In this document: piece after piece, positions 14,174-22,537 of the stretch | Layout: each line of letters begins with the position of its first letter | How positions within the stretch are numbered: position 1 is the first letter of the stretch | Assembly: GCA_030583925.1 (NCBI GenBank) | Contig: CP129482.1 | Location: forward strand, 3,822,001-3,886,000 | Source: Anaerolineales bacterium | GTDB taxonomy: Bacteria; Chloroflexota; Anaerolineae; Anaerolineales; Villigracilaceae | Length of the DNA stretch: 64,000 nucleotides | Direction: 5' to 3' | Notes under the pieces: generated by a model | Seen by the model: only the letters and a program-made list of their open reading frames with translations | What the model was told of the DNA's origin: nothing | Databases searched by the model: none | Position numbers and translations under genes: made by a program

Positions 14174-16483
14174 ATGAATTCCAAAAGCGGTAAAACCTAC
14201 ATCGTCAACGACCAGCCGACCGAAAGGGACGCGCTCGATTTCACGCCGTACGTTGAAACTCTCGCGGACATCATCCAAACGGGCAACACGCCGTTGACCA
14301 TTGGCGTGTTCGGCGGGTGGGGATCGGGCAAGACTTCGCTGATGAGGATGGTGAAGAACGGCATACCAGACAGCGACTATAAAGGCTTGCCGAAGGATTA
14401 TACGGTTGCATGGTTCGACGCGTGGAAATACGATAAAGAAGAAACGCTCTGGCGCGCGTTCCTGTTGAATGTGCTGTTCGCGGTGGAGCAAAAAAGCGGG
14501 GAAACGGAGGAACTCAAAACGCTCAAAACGATGTTGTATCGCGGATTGGAGTTCGAAAAAACGGGCGGCGTGACCATTGACCTCGCCAAACTCGGCGCAA
14601 AGGTCGCCGAAGGCGCGGTGCAGATCGGGCTTTCGTTTATTCCTCCGTTGAAAACGCTGGCAGAGATGGCAAAGGAATTGCAAAAATCGGGTGTGGGGAA
14701 TATCGAAGGCGCCTTCGAAAATTCCATTCAACGAGAGCGGAGCAAGATTTACGCCGAGCAGGTGCGCTCGCTGGAACAATTTCAGGAAAAGTTCGCCACG
14801 CTGATTCAATCGTACATTTCGCCGAACCGCCTGGTGGTTTTCGTGGACGATCTCGACCGCTGTCTTCCCGAAAAAGCGATCCAGGTGTTGGAAGCCATCA
14901 AGTTGTTCCTCGATGTGCAGGATTGCGTATTTGTGCTCGGCATTGACCAGGACGTGATCGCGCGCGGCATTGAGATGAAATACAAGGACGTCAAAGATAA
15001 AAAAGACGCGGACGGCAAGCCCCATTTCACCATTGAAGGCATCAAATATCTGGAGAAGATCATTCAACTCCCGTTCCAGATCCCGCCTGTGATCCAGGAT
15101 GACATGAGCGCGTTCGTGGAAGGGTTGAGCGGCGACTGGCCCCACGCGGAATGTCACCATGTCTTTGCCGAGGGATTGGGCGATAACCCGCGCAACATCA
15201 AACGGACGGTGAACACCTTTTTGATGCTCTCGAAACTGGCGGAGAAACGCAAGGAACGATTGAAGGAAACGGTTAAACCGATTCGGCTTGCCAAAGTGGT
15301 CGCCATTCAGGCGGTGCATCCCGACCTGTTCAACCTGCTGTTGAAAGAAGAACCGCGTTACCTGCGTGAGTTGGAAGAGTATTACCGCGCTGAATCGTCT
15401 CAAGAAAGAAAAATGGAAAAAGGCGGCGAATCCCCCTCTCCCATTGGGAGAGGGCAGGGTGAGGGAGCAGGCGAGGAAATCGCCGCAACGCGCATCGAAC
15501 CGCCTCCCGCGCTGGCGCCCTTCCTCTCACAGCGCGGCATCGCCGCCGTACGCCGCATCCTGACCATGCAACACAAATCGGGCGGCGAGGAGGCAAACTT
15601 TGCAGGCTTATCCACCGATGAATTGAAGGTCTACTTCACGCTCACGCGCAGTGTGGAAGCCCCGCAAGCCGCGCCTGCTGTGGAAGCCGCGCGGCTGGTG
15701 TTCGAACCGCAAATGATACGCATCCCTGCTGGGAAATTTTTGATGGGTTCGACAAAAGAGCAAGCCGCACAAGCCATCAAGGATGGAGCGGATAAAGATT
15801 GGGTTCAAAATGAACAGCCCCAACATACGGTTGAACTCTCCGAATATTCCATCGGCAAATACCCGATCACTAACCGCGAATACCAAGCCTTTCTGCGTGA
15901 GGCAAAATATAGCCCGCCGCGCGGCTGGGACGGCGACCAGTTCCCCGCCGACAAAGGTAGTCATCCTGTTGTGAATGTTTCATGGAACGACGCAAGCGCT
16001 TATTGCAAGTGGTTAAGCGAGAAGACCAAAAAGAACTATCGTTTGCCCACCGAAGCCGAATGGGAGAAAGCCGCGCGCGGCGAGGATGGACGCATCTATC
16101 CGTGGGGCAACAATTTCGACCCAAAGAAGGCAAACACTGCCGAATCAAAGGTTGGAGATACAACCGACGTTGGAAAGTTCTCTAGCAATGATCCCGCGCA
16201 AAGCGGCGACTCGCCTTACGGTTGTGCGGATATGGCTGGCAACGTCTGGGAATGGTGCAACGATTGGTTCGATCAAAAGGAGTATAAGAACAGGGCAGAC
16301 AAAATTACGAAAGACCCGCAAAGTCCACAAAAAGGAGATGTTCGTGTGTTGCGCGGCGGCTCGTTCTACGGTCATCGTTGGAGCGCGCGCTGTGCGGACC
16401 GCAACGGGTACGACCCTGATAGCTCCTACCTCAATAGGGGTTTTCGGGTTGCGTCCTCCCCCATCAACACCTTTGATATCTGA
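14174..16483 (+). CDS. KAP P-loop NTPase fused to FGE/C-type-lectin domain
   Basis: A 769-residue two-domain protein. Residues 1-400 are a KAP-family NTPase: Walker A GGWGSGKTS at 47-55, FDAWKYDKEETLWRAFL typical of KAP, Walker B VVFVDDLDRC at about 218, and later GDNPRNIKRTVNTFL. A linker at about 415-440 contains a palindrome-encoded stretch. Residues 510-765 are a formylglycine-generating-enzyme-like C-type-lectin fold (MIRIPAGKFLMGS, YPITNREYQAFL, WNDASAYCKWL, RLPTEAEWEKAARG, GNVWEWCNDW, RVLRGGSF, GFRVA). The first active-site Cys of true FGE is absent, so it is probably a binding domain. The extreme C-terminus resembles a DGR variable region. The start follows ccaggaagaact. Possible conflict or defence role is inference. 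Confidence 0.85.
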   Translation: MNSKSGKTYIVNDQPTERDALDFTPYVETLADIIQTGNTPLTIGVFGGWGSGKTSLMRMVKNGIPDSDYKGLPKDYTVAWFDAWKYDKEETLWRAFLLNVLFAVEQKSGETEELKTLKTMLYRGLEFEKTGGVTIDLAKLGAKVAEGAVQIGLSFIPPLKTLAEMAKELQKSGVGNIEGAFENSIQRERSKIYAEQVRSLEQFQEKFATLIQSYISPNRLVVFVDDLDRCLPEKAIQVLEAIKLFLDVQDCVFVLGIDQDVIARGIEMKYKDVKDKKDADGKPHFTIEGIKYLEKIIQLPFQIPPVIQDDMSAFVEGLSGDWPHAECHHVFAEGLGDNPRNIKRTVNTFLMLSKLAEKRKERLKETVKPIRLAKVVAIQAVHPDLFNLLLKEEPRYLRELEEYYRAESSQERKMEKGGESPSPIGRGQGEGAGEEIAATRIEPPPALAPFLSQRGIAAVRRILTMQHKSGGEEANFAGLSTDELKVYFTLTRSVEAPQAAPAVEAARLVFEPQMIRIPAGKFLMGSTKEQAAQAIKDGADKDWVQNEQPQHTVELSEYSIGKYPITNREYQAFLREAKYSPPRGWDGDQFPADKGSHPVVNVSWNDASAYCKWLSEKTKKNYRLPTEAEWEKAARGEDGRIYPWGNNFDPKKANTAESKVGDTTDVGKFSSNDPAQSGDSPYGCADMAGNVWEWCNDWFDQKEYKNRADKITKDPQSPQKGDVRVLRGGSFYGHRWSARCADRNGYDPDSSYLNRGFRVASSPINTFDI
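16355..16455 (+). other. Candidate DGR variable region (VR)
   Basis: The C-terminal 34 codons of the KAP-FGE gene follow the pattern GGSxxxxxWSARCAxRxxxxPxxxxxxxGFRVA seen in variable regions of C-type-lectin targets of diversity-generating retroelements. The codons at the x positions (tac, ggt, cat, cgt, gac, aac, ggg, tac, gac, gat, agc, tac, ctc, aat, agg) can all be derived from AAY or AAG templates by changing A only. No template repeat or reverse transcriptase lies in this window, so this is a candidate only. Confidence 0.4.
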
Positions 16484-16588
16484 ATCTCTGCACTCTGAAT
16501 CTCTGATTCCTCCCGCCGACATCGTGCCCGAAGGGTAAGGCGGGTCGCCAAAAAAACCAGACCTCCGAGATTTATAAAGACGTTCATT

Positions 16589-16900
16589 CTACGTAACTTT
16601 TCTTTTTTTATTGAGGACATATCGTACTGAAGGGCTGATCGCCTTGTCCGTGCGATGAATGCAGCCAATCCAGCAGCATGGTCGGCGTATCCCTTCTTTG
16701 AGTTCACTGACCGTCCTTTTCACATGATCTTTTCTCGTTTCATCTTTCTTAACGAAGGTCACCCAACAGATCCACTCATTGCGCGCCAGCGGGGTAAGTC
16801 CCTCCCAAAGTGTGTGGGCTTGCGGGTCAACCGTTAGAGCTTCTCGTAAATCCTTGGGCAGTTTGTGTACTGTGCCGCCAGAAATTGTCCTTTTGACCAT
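16589..16900 (-). CDS. YdeI/OmpD-associated family protein
   Basis: A 103-residue soluble protein of the YdeI/OmpD-associated (bacteriocin-protection) family. The conserved core is HKLPKDLREAL, then LWEGLTPLARNEWICWV, KKDETRKDHVKRTVSEL and GIRRPCCWIGCIHR. The role is not well defined; in enteric bacteria relatives affect sensitivity to some peptides. A GAGGAG ribosome site lies 9 bp before the ATG and a TATAAT just upstream of that. The C-terminal 20 residues after the CCW-GC-HR motif are unusual and may come from readthrough into local sequence. The gene stands alone between the KAP gene and a TA-like cluster. Confidence 0.82.
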   Translation of the reverse strand: MVKRTISGGTVHKLPKDLREALTVDPQAHTLWEGLTPLARNEWICWVTFVKKDETRKDHVKRTVSELKEGIRRPCCWIGCIHRTDKAISPSVRYVLNKKRKVT

Positions 16901-16994
16901 ATTTGGTCTCCTCGTAAAAATTATATTGATACTAGACTTGAATGCGGATTCAAATGATAAATACCTTGCATACCTTTTCTTTCCCCTACCTTCC

Positions 16995-17030
16995 AGACCT
17001 CCAAGTTCTTGCAGAACTCGGAGGTCTTTT
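16995..17030 (+). terminator. Hairpin with T-run
   Basis: Arms agacctccaagttc (16995-17008) and gaactcggaggtct (17014-17027) pair over 14 bp with one mismatch, loop of 5, followed by tttt on the plus strand. The agacctcc word also appears near 16550 and in inverted form at 40018-40050. It sits between the YdeI-like gene and the TA-like cluster. Confidence 0.6.
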
Positions 17031-17037
17031 CATTCCA

Positions 17038-17076
17038 ACCTACTTCTTCTTCCTCTTCGATGACGACGCCTTGCTT
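17038..17076. repeat. Copy of gyrA 3' end
   Basis: This 39-bp segment matches 17870-17908, the last codons, stop and a few bases past gyrA, with two mismatches. On the minus strand it codes [10 protein letters not shown] and stop, as GyrA does. The 793 bp between the copies contain the DUF433/DUF5615 module and a broken antitoxin gene. Confidence 0.85.
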
Positions 17077-17224
17077 GTCTTTGCAGTTCCCACATCAGGG
17101 TCAATTACCGCAACGAGGGGGCGTCCTTCATGCGGTTAGTAAAATGGTTCGGTTTGGCTTTGTTGTAATCGAAGCGGTATTCGGAAATCGTCTTGGGGTT
17201 TTTAAGAGATTTTCGGTTTGACAT
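17040..17224 (-). pseudogene. Broken CopG-like antitoxin fused to gyrA tail copy
   Basis: The first frame (17224 to 17105) begins MSNRKSLKNPKTISEYRFDY then NKAKPNHFTNRMK, which is the start of a small antitoxin family known for the SEYxFDYxKAKPNRFA pattern. It then shifts frame; the second frame reads EGRPLVAVIDPDV, the conserved VVxLDPDVA part of that family, and runs straight into [13 protein letters not shown], a copy of the GyrA tail, where it stops at 17040. The rest of the normal C-terminus is gone. It starts 4 bp after the DUF5615 gene stop. A missing base near 17121 and the tail fusion both point to a damaged gene. Confidence 0.65.
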
Positions 17225-17228
17225 TTAC

Positions 17229-17591
17229 TTATTCTCTTCTCAATCGTATCCCTCTCGGATTAACCACTGTCGTTGTTTTGACCAGATCATCCAGTTTGTA
17301 CGCGTCTAGAACCTTTTGCAACAACTCGATCACAGGGCGAATCCCATCTTCATCAGGGCGCAGCAATACAATGCCATGATGGGTTCCTGGCGGGTATACT
17401 CGAATATCCCCAAAACCTTTATCCGCCGTAATCAGCATCCTTTCCTCTTCTTGAATTACTGGCCATAGTTGCGGATCTTTCCAGCCGCCCATATTCTGCT
17501 CCATGACGCTTGCCGCATCGTATCCATGTTCTCTCAACAGTTGCGCAACACGCCGCGGCAAGTCTTCGTCCACCTTGACTTTCAACGCCAT
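17229..17591 (-). CDS. DUF5615 PIN-like toxin
   Basis: A 120-residue protein of the DUF5615 family, a Mut7-C/PIN-like nuclease fold. Key parts are VKVDEDLPRRVAQLLREHGY with the first conserved Asp, MLITADKGFGD with the second Asp pair, and GTHHGIVLLRP. These proteins are usually encoded next to DUF433 proteins, as here, and the pair is regarded as a type II toxin-antitoxin module by association. It follows the DUF433 gene by 3 bp. Enzyme activity has not been shown for most members, so RNase function is inferred. Confidence 0.85.
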   Translation of the reverse strand: MALKVKVDEDLPRRVAQLLREHGYDAASVMEQNMGGWKDPQLWPVIQEEERMLITADKGFGDIRVYPPGTHHGIVLLRPDEDGIRPVIELLQKVLDAYKLDDLVKTTTVVNPRGIRLRRE

Positions 17592-17594
17592 GAT

Positions 17595-17831
17595 TTACCC
17601 TGCCAAGGGAAGGAAAACTTCCTGTCGGACGATATCTGCCGCGTAGGACAGCGCCGCTTGAATCGCTTCCTTCTTCAGTTGCGGATATGAGTCAATGATC
17701 TCGTCAAATGTCATACCGTCTGCCACGCTTCCCACGATTATTGAAACAGGGATACGGGTACCTTTGATGCATGGCTCGCCGTGATGGATTTCGGGATCTA
17801 CGGAGATGAATGTATGCCAGTCAACACGCAT
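17595..17831 (-). CDS. DUF433 antitoxin
   Basis: A 78-residue protein of the DUF433 family with a winged or homeodomain-like helix-turn-helix. The sequence shows FISVDPEIHHGEPCIKGTRI then VSIIVGSVADGMTFDEIIDSYPQLKKEAIQAALSYA, the full family signature. The start at 17831 is preferred over 17849 because AAGGAG lies 8 bp upstream. It precedes the DUF5615 gene by 3 bp and likely represses their promoter; a TATAAT lies at 17860-17855, only 10 bp past the gyrA stop. The module is placed immediately downstream of gyrA on the same strand. Confidence 0.85.
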   Translation of the reverse strand: MRVDWHTFISVDPEIHHGEPCIKGTRIPVSIIVGSVADGMTFDEIIDSYPQLKKEAIQAALSYAADIVRQEVFLPLAG

Positions 17832-17871
17832 AAGAAACTCCTTGAACAAGAACCATTATACCGCTGGACAC

Positions 17872-20511
17872 CTACTTCTTTTTCCTCTTCGATGACGACG
17901 CCTTGCTCGGCTTTGCCTTTTTTGCAACAGGCTTGCTCTTCTTCACAACCTTCTTTGCCGCGGCTTTCTTTTTGACAGCCTTCATCTTCTTGCCAGCCTT
18001 CTTTCCTTCTTTCCTCTTTCCACTTTCTACTTTCTTCTTCTCCACCTTCATTTCCCCCACAAACCTCCCCGCCTCCCACGCCACATTAACGGAAACCGCT
18101 TCCTCGCCCTCTTTCACATCAACAACCACATCGCCCTTCGTGGCGGCGCGTTTGCGTAGACTCGCCGCGTCGAGCCGCGTGGATTTGGGCGCGCCCTTGC
18201 TCAGGTGGATTGTCGCCATGTGATTCGGTTTGCCCGTCACCGCGCCGACGAGTTTTTCCTTCTCGTGCAGTTCCCAGGCAATGACGCCCTTACCGTATCG
18301 TCCTTGCGTTGGGAAATCTTTTTCTTCCACGCGTTTGGCTTTGCCGTCGTTCGTGAGCAGGAAGACCTCACCCTCGGATGGCAGAATCTCCGCGCCGACC
18401 ACTTCATCTTTGTCGTCCAACTTCATGCCGTTCACGCCCGCCGCGACGAGACCCATTGGGCGCACGTCGTCCTCTTTGAATCGAATCGCCATCCCTTGTG
18501 CGGTGACGAGCAGGATTTCTTTCTTTTTGTTATCGGTGAGACCAACTGAAATTAATCTATCGCCTTCGTTCACTTTCACCAACACAAACGTTTGCGACGA
18601 TGGACCAGGCAACTCAGTGATCAAACTTTTCTTGATCATGCCGAATCTAGTTGTTGTGAGAATACAAGTCTCTTCGGGCAATGATGATTTTCTTGAGGGC
18701 AAGGCGAATACTGCCGCGAGTGAATCATTCTCCGTGAGCGGCGAGACTTTGTAGAACATCGAGCCTTGCGTCAACTTTTCGGCTTGCGGGATGATGTGCG
18801 CGGCAACTGCGGCGGCGCGTCCCGATTTCGCAACGAAATACACCGTGTCGGTTGTCCCCGCTTTGACGAGCCAGCGAGGCGCGTCGTTGCCCGAGTGTTT
18901 CGGTTCCTTTTCATCCGCCGTGCGTGAGACCAAGCCGTCGTCGGTCACGCCGATCCACACTTGTTGTTCGGGCAGGAGATCGCGCGCGGTCAGCGCTTTC
19001 TTCGTCGTTTTGCCGTCTTTCGACTCGCCGAGATTCACGATCTGCGTTCGTCGTCGGTCGCCGTATTGCGCTTTCACTTTCAACAGTTCGTCCGCCACAA
19101 CGCCGCGCATCAACTTCGGCGATTTCAACAAGGCGGTCAACTCTTTGATCAGCGCGCTCACTTCTTTGTATTCGGTTTCGATCTTTTTTCGTTCGAGGGC
19201 GGCGAGTCTTCGCAGTTGCAGATCAAGGATGGCGGTCGCCTGCAACTCCGTCAGCTTGTAGCGCTTCATCAGTTTGGCGCGCGCAGTTTCCACGTCGGAG
19301 GCGGAACGGATGATGTTGATCACTTCATCCAGATTCTTCAAGGCGACTAAATATCCCTCCAGGATGTGCGCCCGCGCTTTGGCTTTTGCCAGATCGAACT
19401 CAGCGCGTCTTTTTATGACGTTCAGCCTGTGTTCCACGTAGACGCGTAATGCCTGCTTCAACGTTAACGTGCGCGGCTCGCCGTCCACGAGGGCAAGCAA
19501 GTTGATGCTGAATGTTGTCTGCATCGGCGTGCGTTTGTACAGGTCGCGCAAGACCACGTCGGGATCGGCGTTCTTCGTCATCTCCAACACGATGCGCATG
19601 CCCTGACGATCCGATTCGTCTCGCAGATCGGACAAGCCTTCGAGATAACCCTCGCGCGCCAAGTCTGCGATGCGCTCGATGAGGCTCGACTTGTTCACCA
19701 TGTACGGCAGTTCGGTGACGATGATGCGGTTCTTGCCGCGCTCCATCTCTTCGACGTGCGCCTTTGCCTGCACGGTGACGCGTCCGCGTCCCGAGCCGTA
19801 CGCGGCTTCGATTCCCTCTTCGTCTTTTTCCTGCACGATCAAGCCGCCTGTCGGGAAGTCTGGTCCTTGCACGAACTTCATCAATTGCTCGACGTCAATG
19901 TCGTCGAGTTTTTCCCACTTTTCGATCATGTAGACGAGGGCGTCCACAACTTCACTCAGGTTATGAGGCGGGATCGAAGTCGCCATCCCGACCGCGATGC
20001 CCGTCGCGCCATTCACGAGCAGATTCGGAATCGCCGAGGGCAAAACGTTCGGCTCGGTCAATGTGTCGTCGAAGTTGGGATTGAAATCAACGGTTTCTTT
20101 GTTGAGGTCGAACAAGATATCGAGCGCGGCGTTGGTGAGACGCGCTTCGGTGTAACGCATCGCCGCGGGCGGGTCGCCATCCACGGAACCAAAGTTGCCT
20201 TGCCCGTCCACAAGCAACGTGCGCATCGAAAAATCCTGCGCCATGCGCGCCATCGCTTCGTACACCGCCGAGTCGCCATGCGGATGATATTTACCCAGCA
20301 CCTCGCCGACGATCCTCGCCGACTTTTTATAAGCCGAGTCTGCGCGGATGCCCATGTCGTACATCGCGTAGAGGATGCGTCTCTGCACAGGCTTGAGCCC
20401 ATCGCGCGCATCGGGCAAGGCGCGCGCCACGATGACGCTCATCGCGTAATCGAGGTATGCCTGTTGCATTTCGGTGTCAATGTCAATTTTGCGGATTAGT
20501 CCAAGTTCCAT
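17872..20511 (-). CDS. gyrA: DNA gyrase subunit A
   Basis: An 879-residue type IIA topoisomerase A subunit, which cuts and rejoins DNA and wraps it for negative supercoiling. The N-terminal domain has [35 protein letters not shown] (quinolone pocket with Ser and Glu, the sensitive form), and [10 protein letters not shown] with the catalytic Tyr at about 124. The beta-pinwheel C-terminal domain follows, with [14 protein letters not shown] in place of the GyrA box QRRGGKG, so the box is degenerate. The last 55 residues form a Lys/Ala-rich tail ending [10 protein letters not shown]. gyrB is not in the window. The 3' end is partly copied at 17038-17076 on the far side of a TA-like module. ParC is an alternative, but the pinwheel is full length. 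Confidence 0.88.
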   Translation of the reverse strand: MELGLIRKIDIDTEMQQAYLDYAMSVIVARALPDARDGLKPVQRRILYAMYDMGIRADSAYKKSARIVGEVLGKYHPHGDSAVYEAMARMAQDFSMRTLLVDGQGNFGSVDGDPPAAMRYTEARLTNAALDILFDLNKETVDFNPNFDDTLTEPNVLPSAIPNLLVNGATGIAVGMATSIPPHNLSEVVDALVYMIEKWEKLDDIDVEQLMKFVQGPDFPTGGLIVQEKDEEGIEAAYGSGRGRVTVQAKAHVEEMERGKNRIIVTELPYMVNKSSLIERIADLAREGYLEGLSDLRDESDRQGMRIVLEMTKNADPDVVLRDLYKRTPMQTTFSINLLALVDGEPRTLTLKQALRVYVEHRLNVIKRRAEFDLAKAKARAHILEGYLVALKNLDEVINIIRSASDVETARAKLMKRYKLTELQATAILDLQLRRLAALERKKIETEYKEVSALIKELTALLKSPKLMRGVVADELLKVKAQYGDRRRTQIVNLGESKDGKTTKKALTARDLLPEQQVWIGVTDDGLVSRTADEKEPKHSGNDAPRWLVKAGTTDTVYFVAKSGRAAAVAAHIIPQAEKLTQGSMFYKVSPLTENDSLAAVFALPSRKSSLPEETCILTTTRFGMIKKSLITELPGPSSQTFVLVKVNEGDRLISVGLTDNKKKEILLVTAQGMAIRFKEDDVRPMGLVAAGVNGMKLDDKDEVVGAEILPSEGEVFLLTNDGKAKRVEEKDFPTQGRYGKGVIAWELHEKEKLVGAVTGKPNHMATIHLSKGAPKSTRLDAASLRKRAATKGDVVVDVKEGEEAVSVNVAWEAGRFVGEMKVEKKKVESGKRKEGKKAGKKMKAVKKKAAAKKVVKKSKPVAKKAKPSKASSSKRKKK

Positions 20512-20527
20512 GTTGAATCCTTTTTTG

Positions 20528-20591
20528 AACCGCGAAGAACGCTAAGGTCGCAAAGACAATCTCTTCGCGTTCTTTGCGCGCTTGGCGGTTA
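20528..20591. repeat. Intergenic imperfect palindrome (CGCGAAGAACGC type)
   Basis: Left arm aaccgcgaagaacgctaagg and tcgcaaagac; right arm tcttcgcgttctttgcgcg and ttggcggtta. It lies just upstream of gyrA. Confidence 0.6.
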
Positions 20592-20666
20592 TTTTTCTGT
20601 GAAAGTATGTTCTATGGCGGGGACAATCTTAAGGTGAAAGATAGGATGCGTCAAGTGACAGACAAT

Positions 20667-20702
20667 AAAACGAGCGTCGCCTGTGATCGTCAACGCTCGT
20701 TT
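20667..20702 (-). terminator. Intrinsic terminator after SH3 lipoprotein
   Basis: Minus-strand reading: aaacgagcgt, a 15-base loop, acgctcgttttattgt. Stem of 10 bp and a T-rich tail, 20 bp or so past the stop of the lipoprotein gene at 20720. Confidence 0.75.
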
Positions 20703-20719
20703 AGTTTCATCGCTTTGCG

Positions 20720-21589
20720 CTAAGGAGTGAAAGTGATTTGCTCGGATACGCAAATTCCGTTCAGACCTTTTTCGGAACACGCTGTCACCGTCGCGGTCAA
20801 TTTATGCCCGGTGGGATCGTAGGCGAACGCCGGCGCGCTGACGATGTGCGTCGTGCCGGGATTCATTTTATTGTTGGTGTTTACGGTCAGACAACCGTCG
20901 AGATCGGTGAAATCATCGGCGCTGGTGGAGATCGTTATGTTGGTGACAGTATCCTTCACTGTCAGCGCAATGGATCGGAAGGTCACATCGCTTTTGTTCT
21001 TTATCTCGACCTCTATCCACCAACCAACGCATGTGTCTTTCCCTGCATACGATACCTTGATGTCTGGCAGTGGTGTGGGGGTGAAGGTTGGTGTGGGCGG
21101 CGGGGTAAAGACCGGCAAGGCAATGAAATTCCCGGTCACGGTTGCATATTCTCCCCACAGCCAACAGAAGTTGCCCGGCGAATCAAGGTTCTGAATGAAC
21201 CAGTACCGGCCGGTGGGATCGCGTCCGTACACTTGCGCGGATTCCCCAACCAGAAGCGCTCCAACCCGACGATACGCCGCGCCTGGACCGACGCGGCAGT
21301 TGGTGGGCACCGAAACGCTGATCTGTGGAATCGCCGGGGTAAAGGTAAAAATCGGCGTTGGCGAAAGGGTCAAGGTCGGAGTTTGCGTCGAGGTTGAGGT
21401 AAGCGTCGCCGTGGATGTGACGATCGGCGTTATGGTGAACGCGGCGGCGGTTTGCGTCTCCGCCTCCGATACGATCTGCGCCACCATGGTATTGATCGAA
21501 TTTTCATTGGGGCCGGAGGATAGGCAACCGGACAAAACGATCAACGCTAGTCCAATCGACATCATTAGGATTGGTTTGGATCTCGGCAT
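20720..21589 (-). CDS. SH3-domain lipoprotein (paralogue 1)
   Basis: A 289-residue exported lipoprotein. A signal sequence ends in the lipobox VLSGC at about residues 19-23. A Thr/Pro/Ser stalk follows, then an SH3b-like domain (VSVPTNCRVGPGAAYRRVGA, LLVGESAQVYGRDPTGRYWF, CWLWGEYATVTG) and a C-terminal beta domain with paired cysteines (DTCVGWWIEVEIKNKSDVTF to CVSEQITFTP). The start at 21589 is chosen for the strong aaaggaggag site 6 bp upstream. It is a clear paralogue of the next gene, with the same domain order. Likely a cell-surface protein bound to the wall or another envelope part; the ligand is not known. Confidence 0.82.
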   Translation of the reverse strand: MPRSKPILMMSIGLALIVLSGCLSSGPNENSINTMVAQIVSEAETQTAAAFTITPIVTSTATLTSTSTQTPTLTLSPTPIFTFTPAIPQISVSVPTNCRVGPGAAYRRVGALLVGESAQVYGRDPTGRYWFIQNLDSPGNFCWLWGEYATVTGNFIALPVFTPPPTPTFTPTPLPDIKVSYAGKDTCVGWWIEVEIKNKSDVTFRSIALTVKDTVTNITISTSADDFTDLDGCLTVNTNNKMNPGTTHIVSAPAFAYDPTGHKLTATVTACSEKGLNGICVSEQITFTP

Positions 21590-21686
21590 GGCTCCTCCTT
21601 TTGGTGACAAATCAGGCTAAATGGAACATTATTTCATCTTTACAGACGCCTGCTGTAGCCTGAATTGTTCCTGCGGAACCCCGACT

Positions 21687-22520
21687 CTATGGCGTGTACG
21701 TGATGACCTTGGTCGTACATTGACCGGTAAGATTCAGCTCGGTGCAAAGCGTGATCGAAACGGACATCTTATGCGCGTTCAAATTGTACGTAAATGCCGG
21801 CGTACTGATCAACACGGACTCGTCCGCCGCGATCGAACTTGTCACGCGCACCGGCGCGCACCCATCCCTGAACGCGAACTCATTGCCTGAAGATGAATGA
21901 GTATCGCTGGTTTCCGTATCGGTCACCACCAGCTTGATGGATTGGAGCGTCCCGCGGCTCAAATTTTTCAACCGAATATCCGACCAAAACTCACCGGAGC
22001 ATTTTCCCTGTCCGCGATATTCGGCTTCGAAGTTAATGCCCGCTTCGCCCGACACTGGCTGCACCAACAAACTAAACGGATTTCCGCTGATGATGGCGAA
22101 CTCGCCGGACATCCAACAATATTCAGGACCGACATCCGGGTTGCGGACATACCAAAACTGACCAAACGCGTCGCGCCCGACGATTTGAGTTGTTTCGCCC
22201 ACTAAAAGGATTCCCACCTTTTCATATTCTTTCCCCGGTCCCGTTCGGCAAAATGTATCCACCGTGACGGAGATCATCGGGACGCTAGGCGTGCCGGTTG
22301 GCTCCGGAGTAACCGTCGGTGACGCGGTTGCGGTAGATGATTCCAATGTGGGTGCCGCCGCGGTAGTTGGAGTTGCCTGCGCTTGGAGCGCGACGATTGT
22401 CTCGACGATGGCGGTCTGCGCGGCATTGGGGTCTACGGTGGGAACGGCGGCGGTCTGTCCGCAGGCGAGCGATGCCAGCCAGAGAAGGAGGATGGAGATG
22501 ATGAGCGGGGTTTTCTTCAT
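21687..22520 (-). CDS. SH3-domain lipoprotein (paralogue 2)
   Basis: A 277-residue relative of the protein at 20720-21589. The signal peptide ends LASLACG with lipobox Cys at about residue 20. The AQTAIVETIVALQAQATPT segment is shared with the lipoprotein at 43619. The SH3b-like domain (TFCRTGPGKEYEKVGILLVG, DAFGQFWYVRNPD, CWMSGEFAIISG) and the cysteine-paired C-terminal domain (GKCSGEFWSDIRLKNLSRG to CTTKVITYTP) match paralogue 1. The pair lies in tandem on the same strand, about 97 bp apart, so it arose by local duplication. Surface location is inferred from the lipobox. Confidence 0.82.
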   Translation of the reverse strand: MKKTPLIISILLLWLASLACGQTAAVPTVDPNAAQTAIVETIVALQAQATPTTAAAPTLESSTATASPTVTPEPTGTPSVPMISVTVDTFCRTGPGKEYEKVGILLVGETTQIVGRDAFGQFWYVRNPDVGPEYCWMSGEFAIISGNPFSLLVQPVSGEAGINFEAEYRGQGKCSGEFWSDIRLKNLSRGTLQSIKLVVTDTETSDTHSSSGNEFAFRDGCAPVRVTSSIAADESVLISTPAFTYNLNAHKMSVSITLCTELNLTGQCTTKVITYTP

Positions 22521-22537
22521 CGTGAGAATCCTTTGAA

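Noticed and set aside
14144..15403. Minus-strand frame of 419 residues over the KAP gene
   Set aside because: Antisense shadow; the plus-strand frame holds clear Walker motifs.
16484..17230. Search for a DGR template repeat and reverse transcriptase downstream of the KAP-FGE gene
   Set aside because: No near-copy of 16355-16455 with A-rich codons and no RT motif (such as YxDD) was seen in this window.
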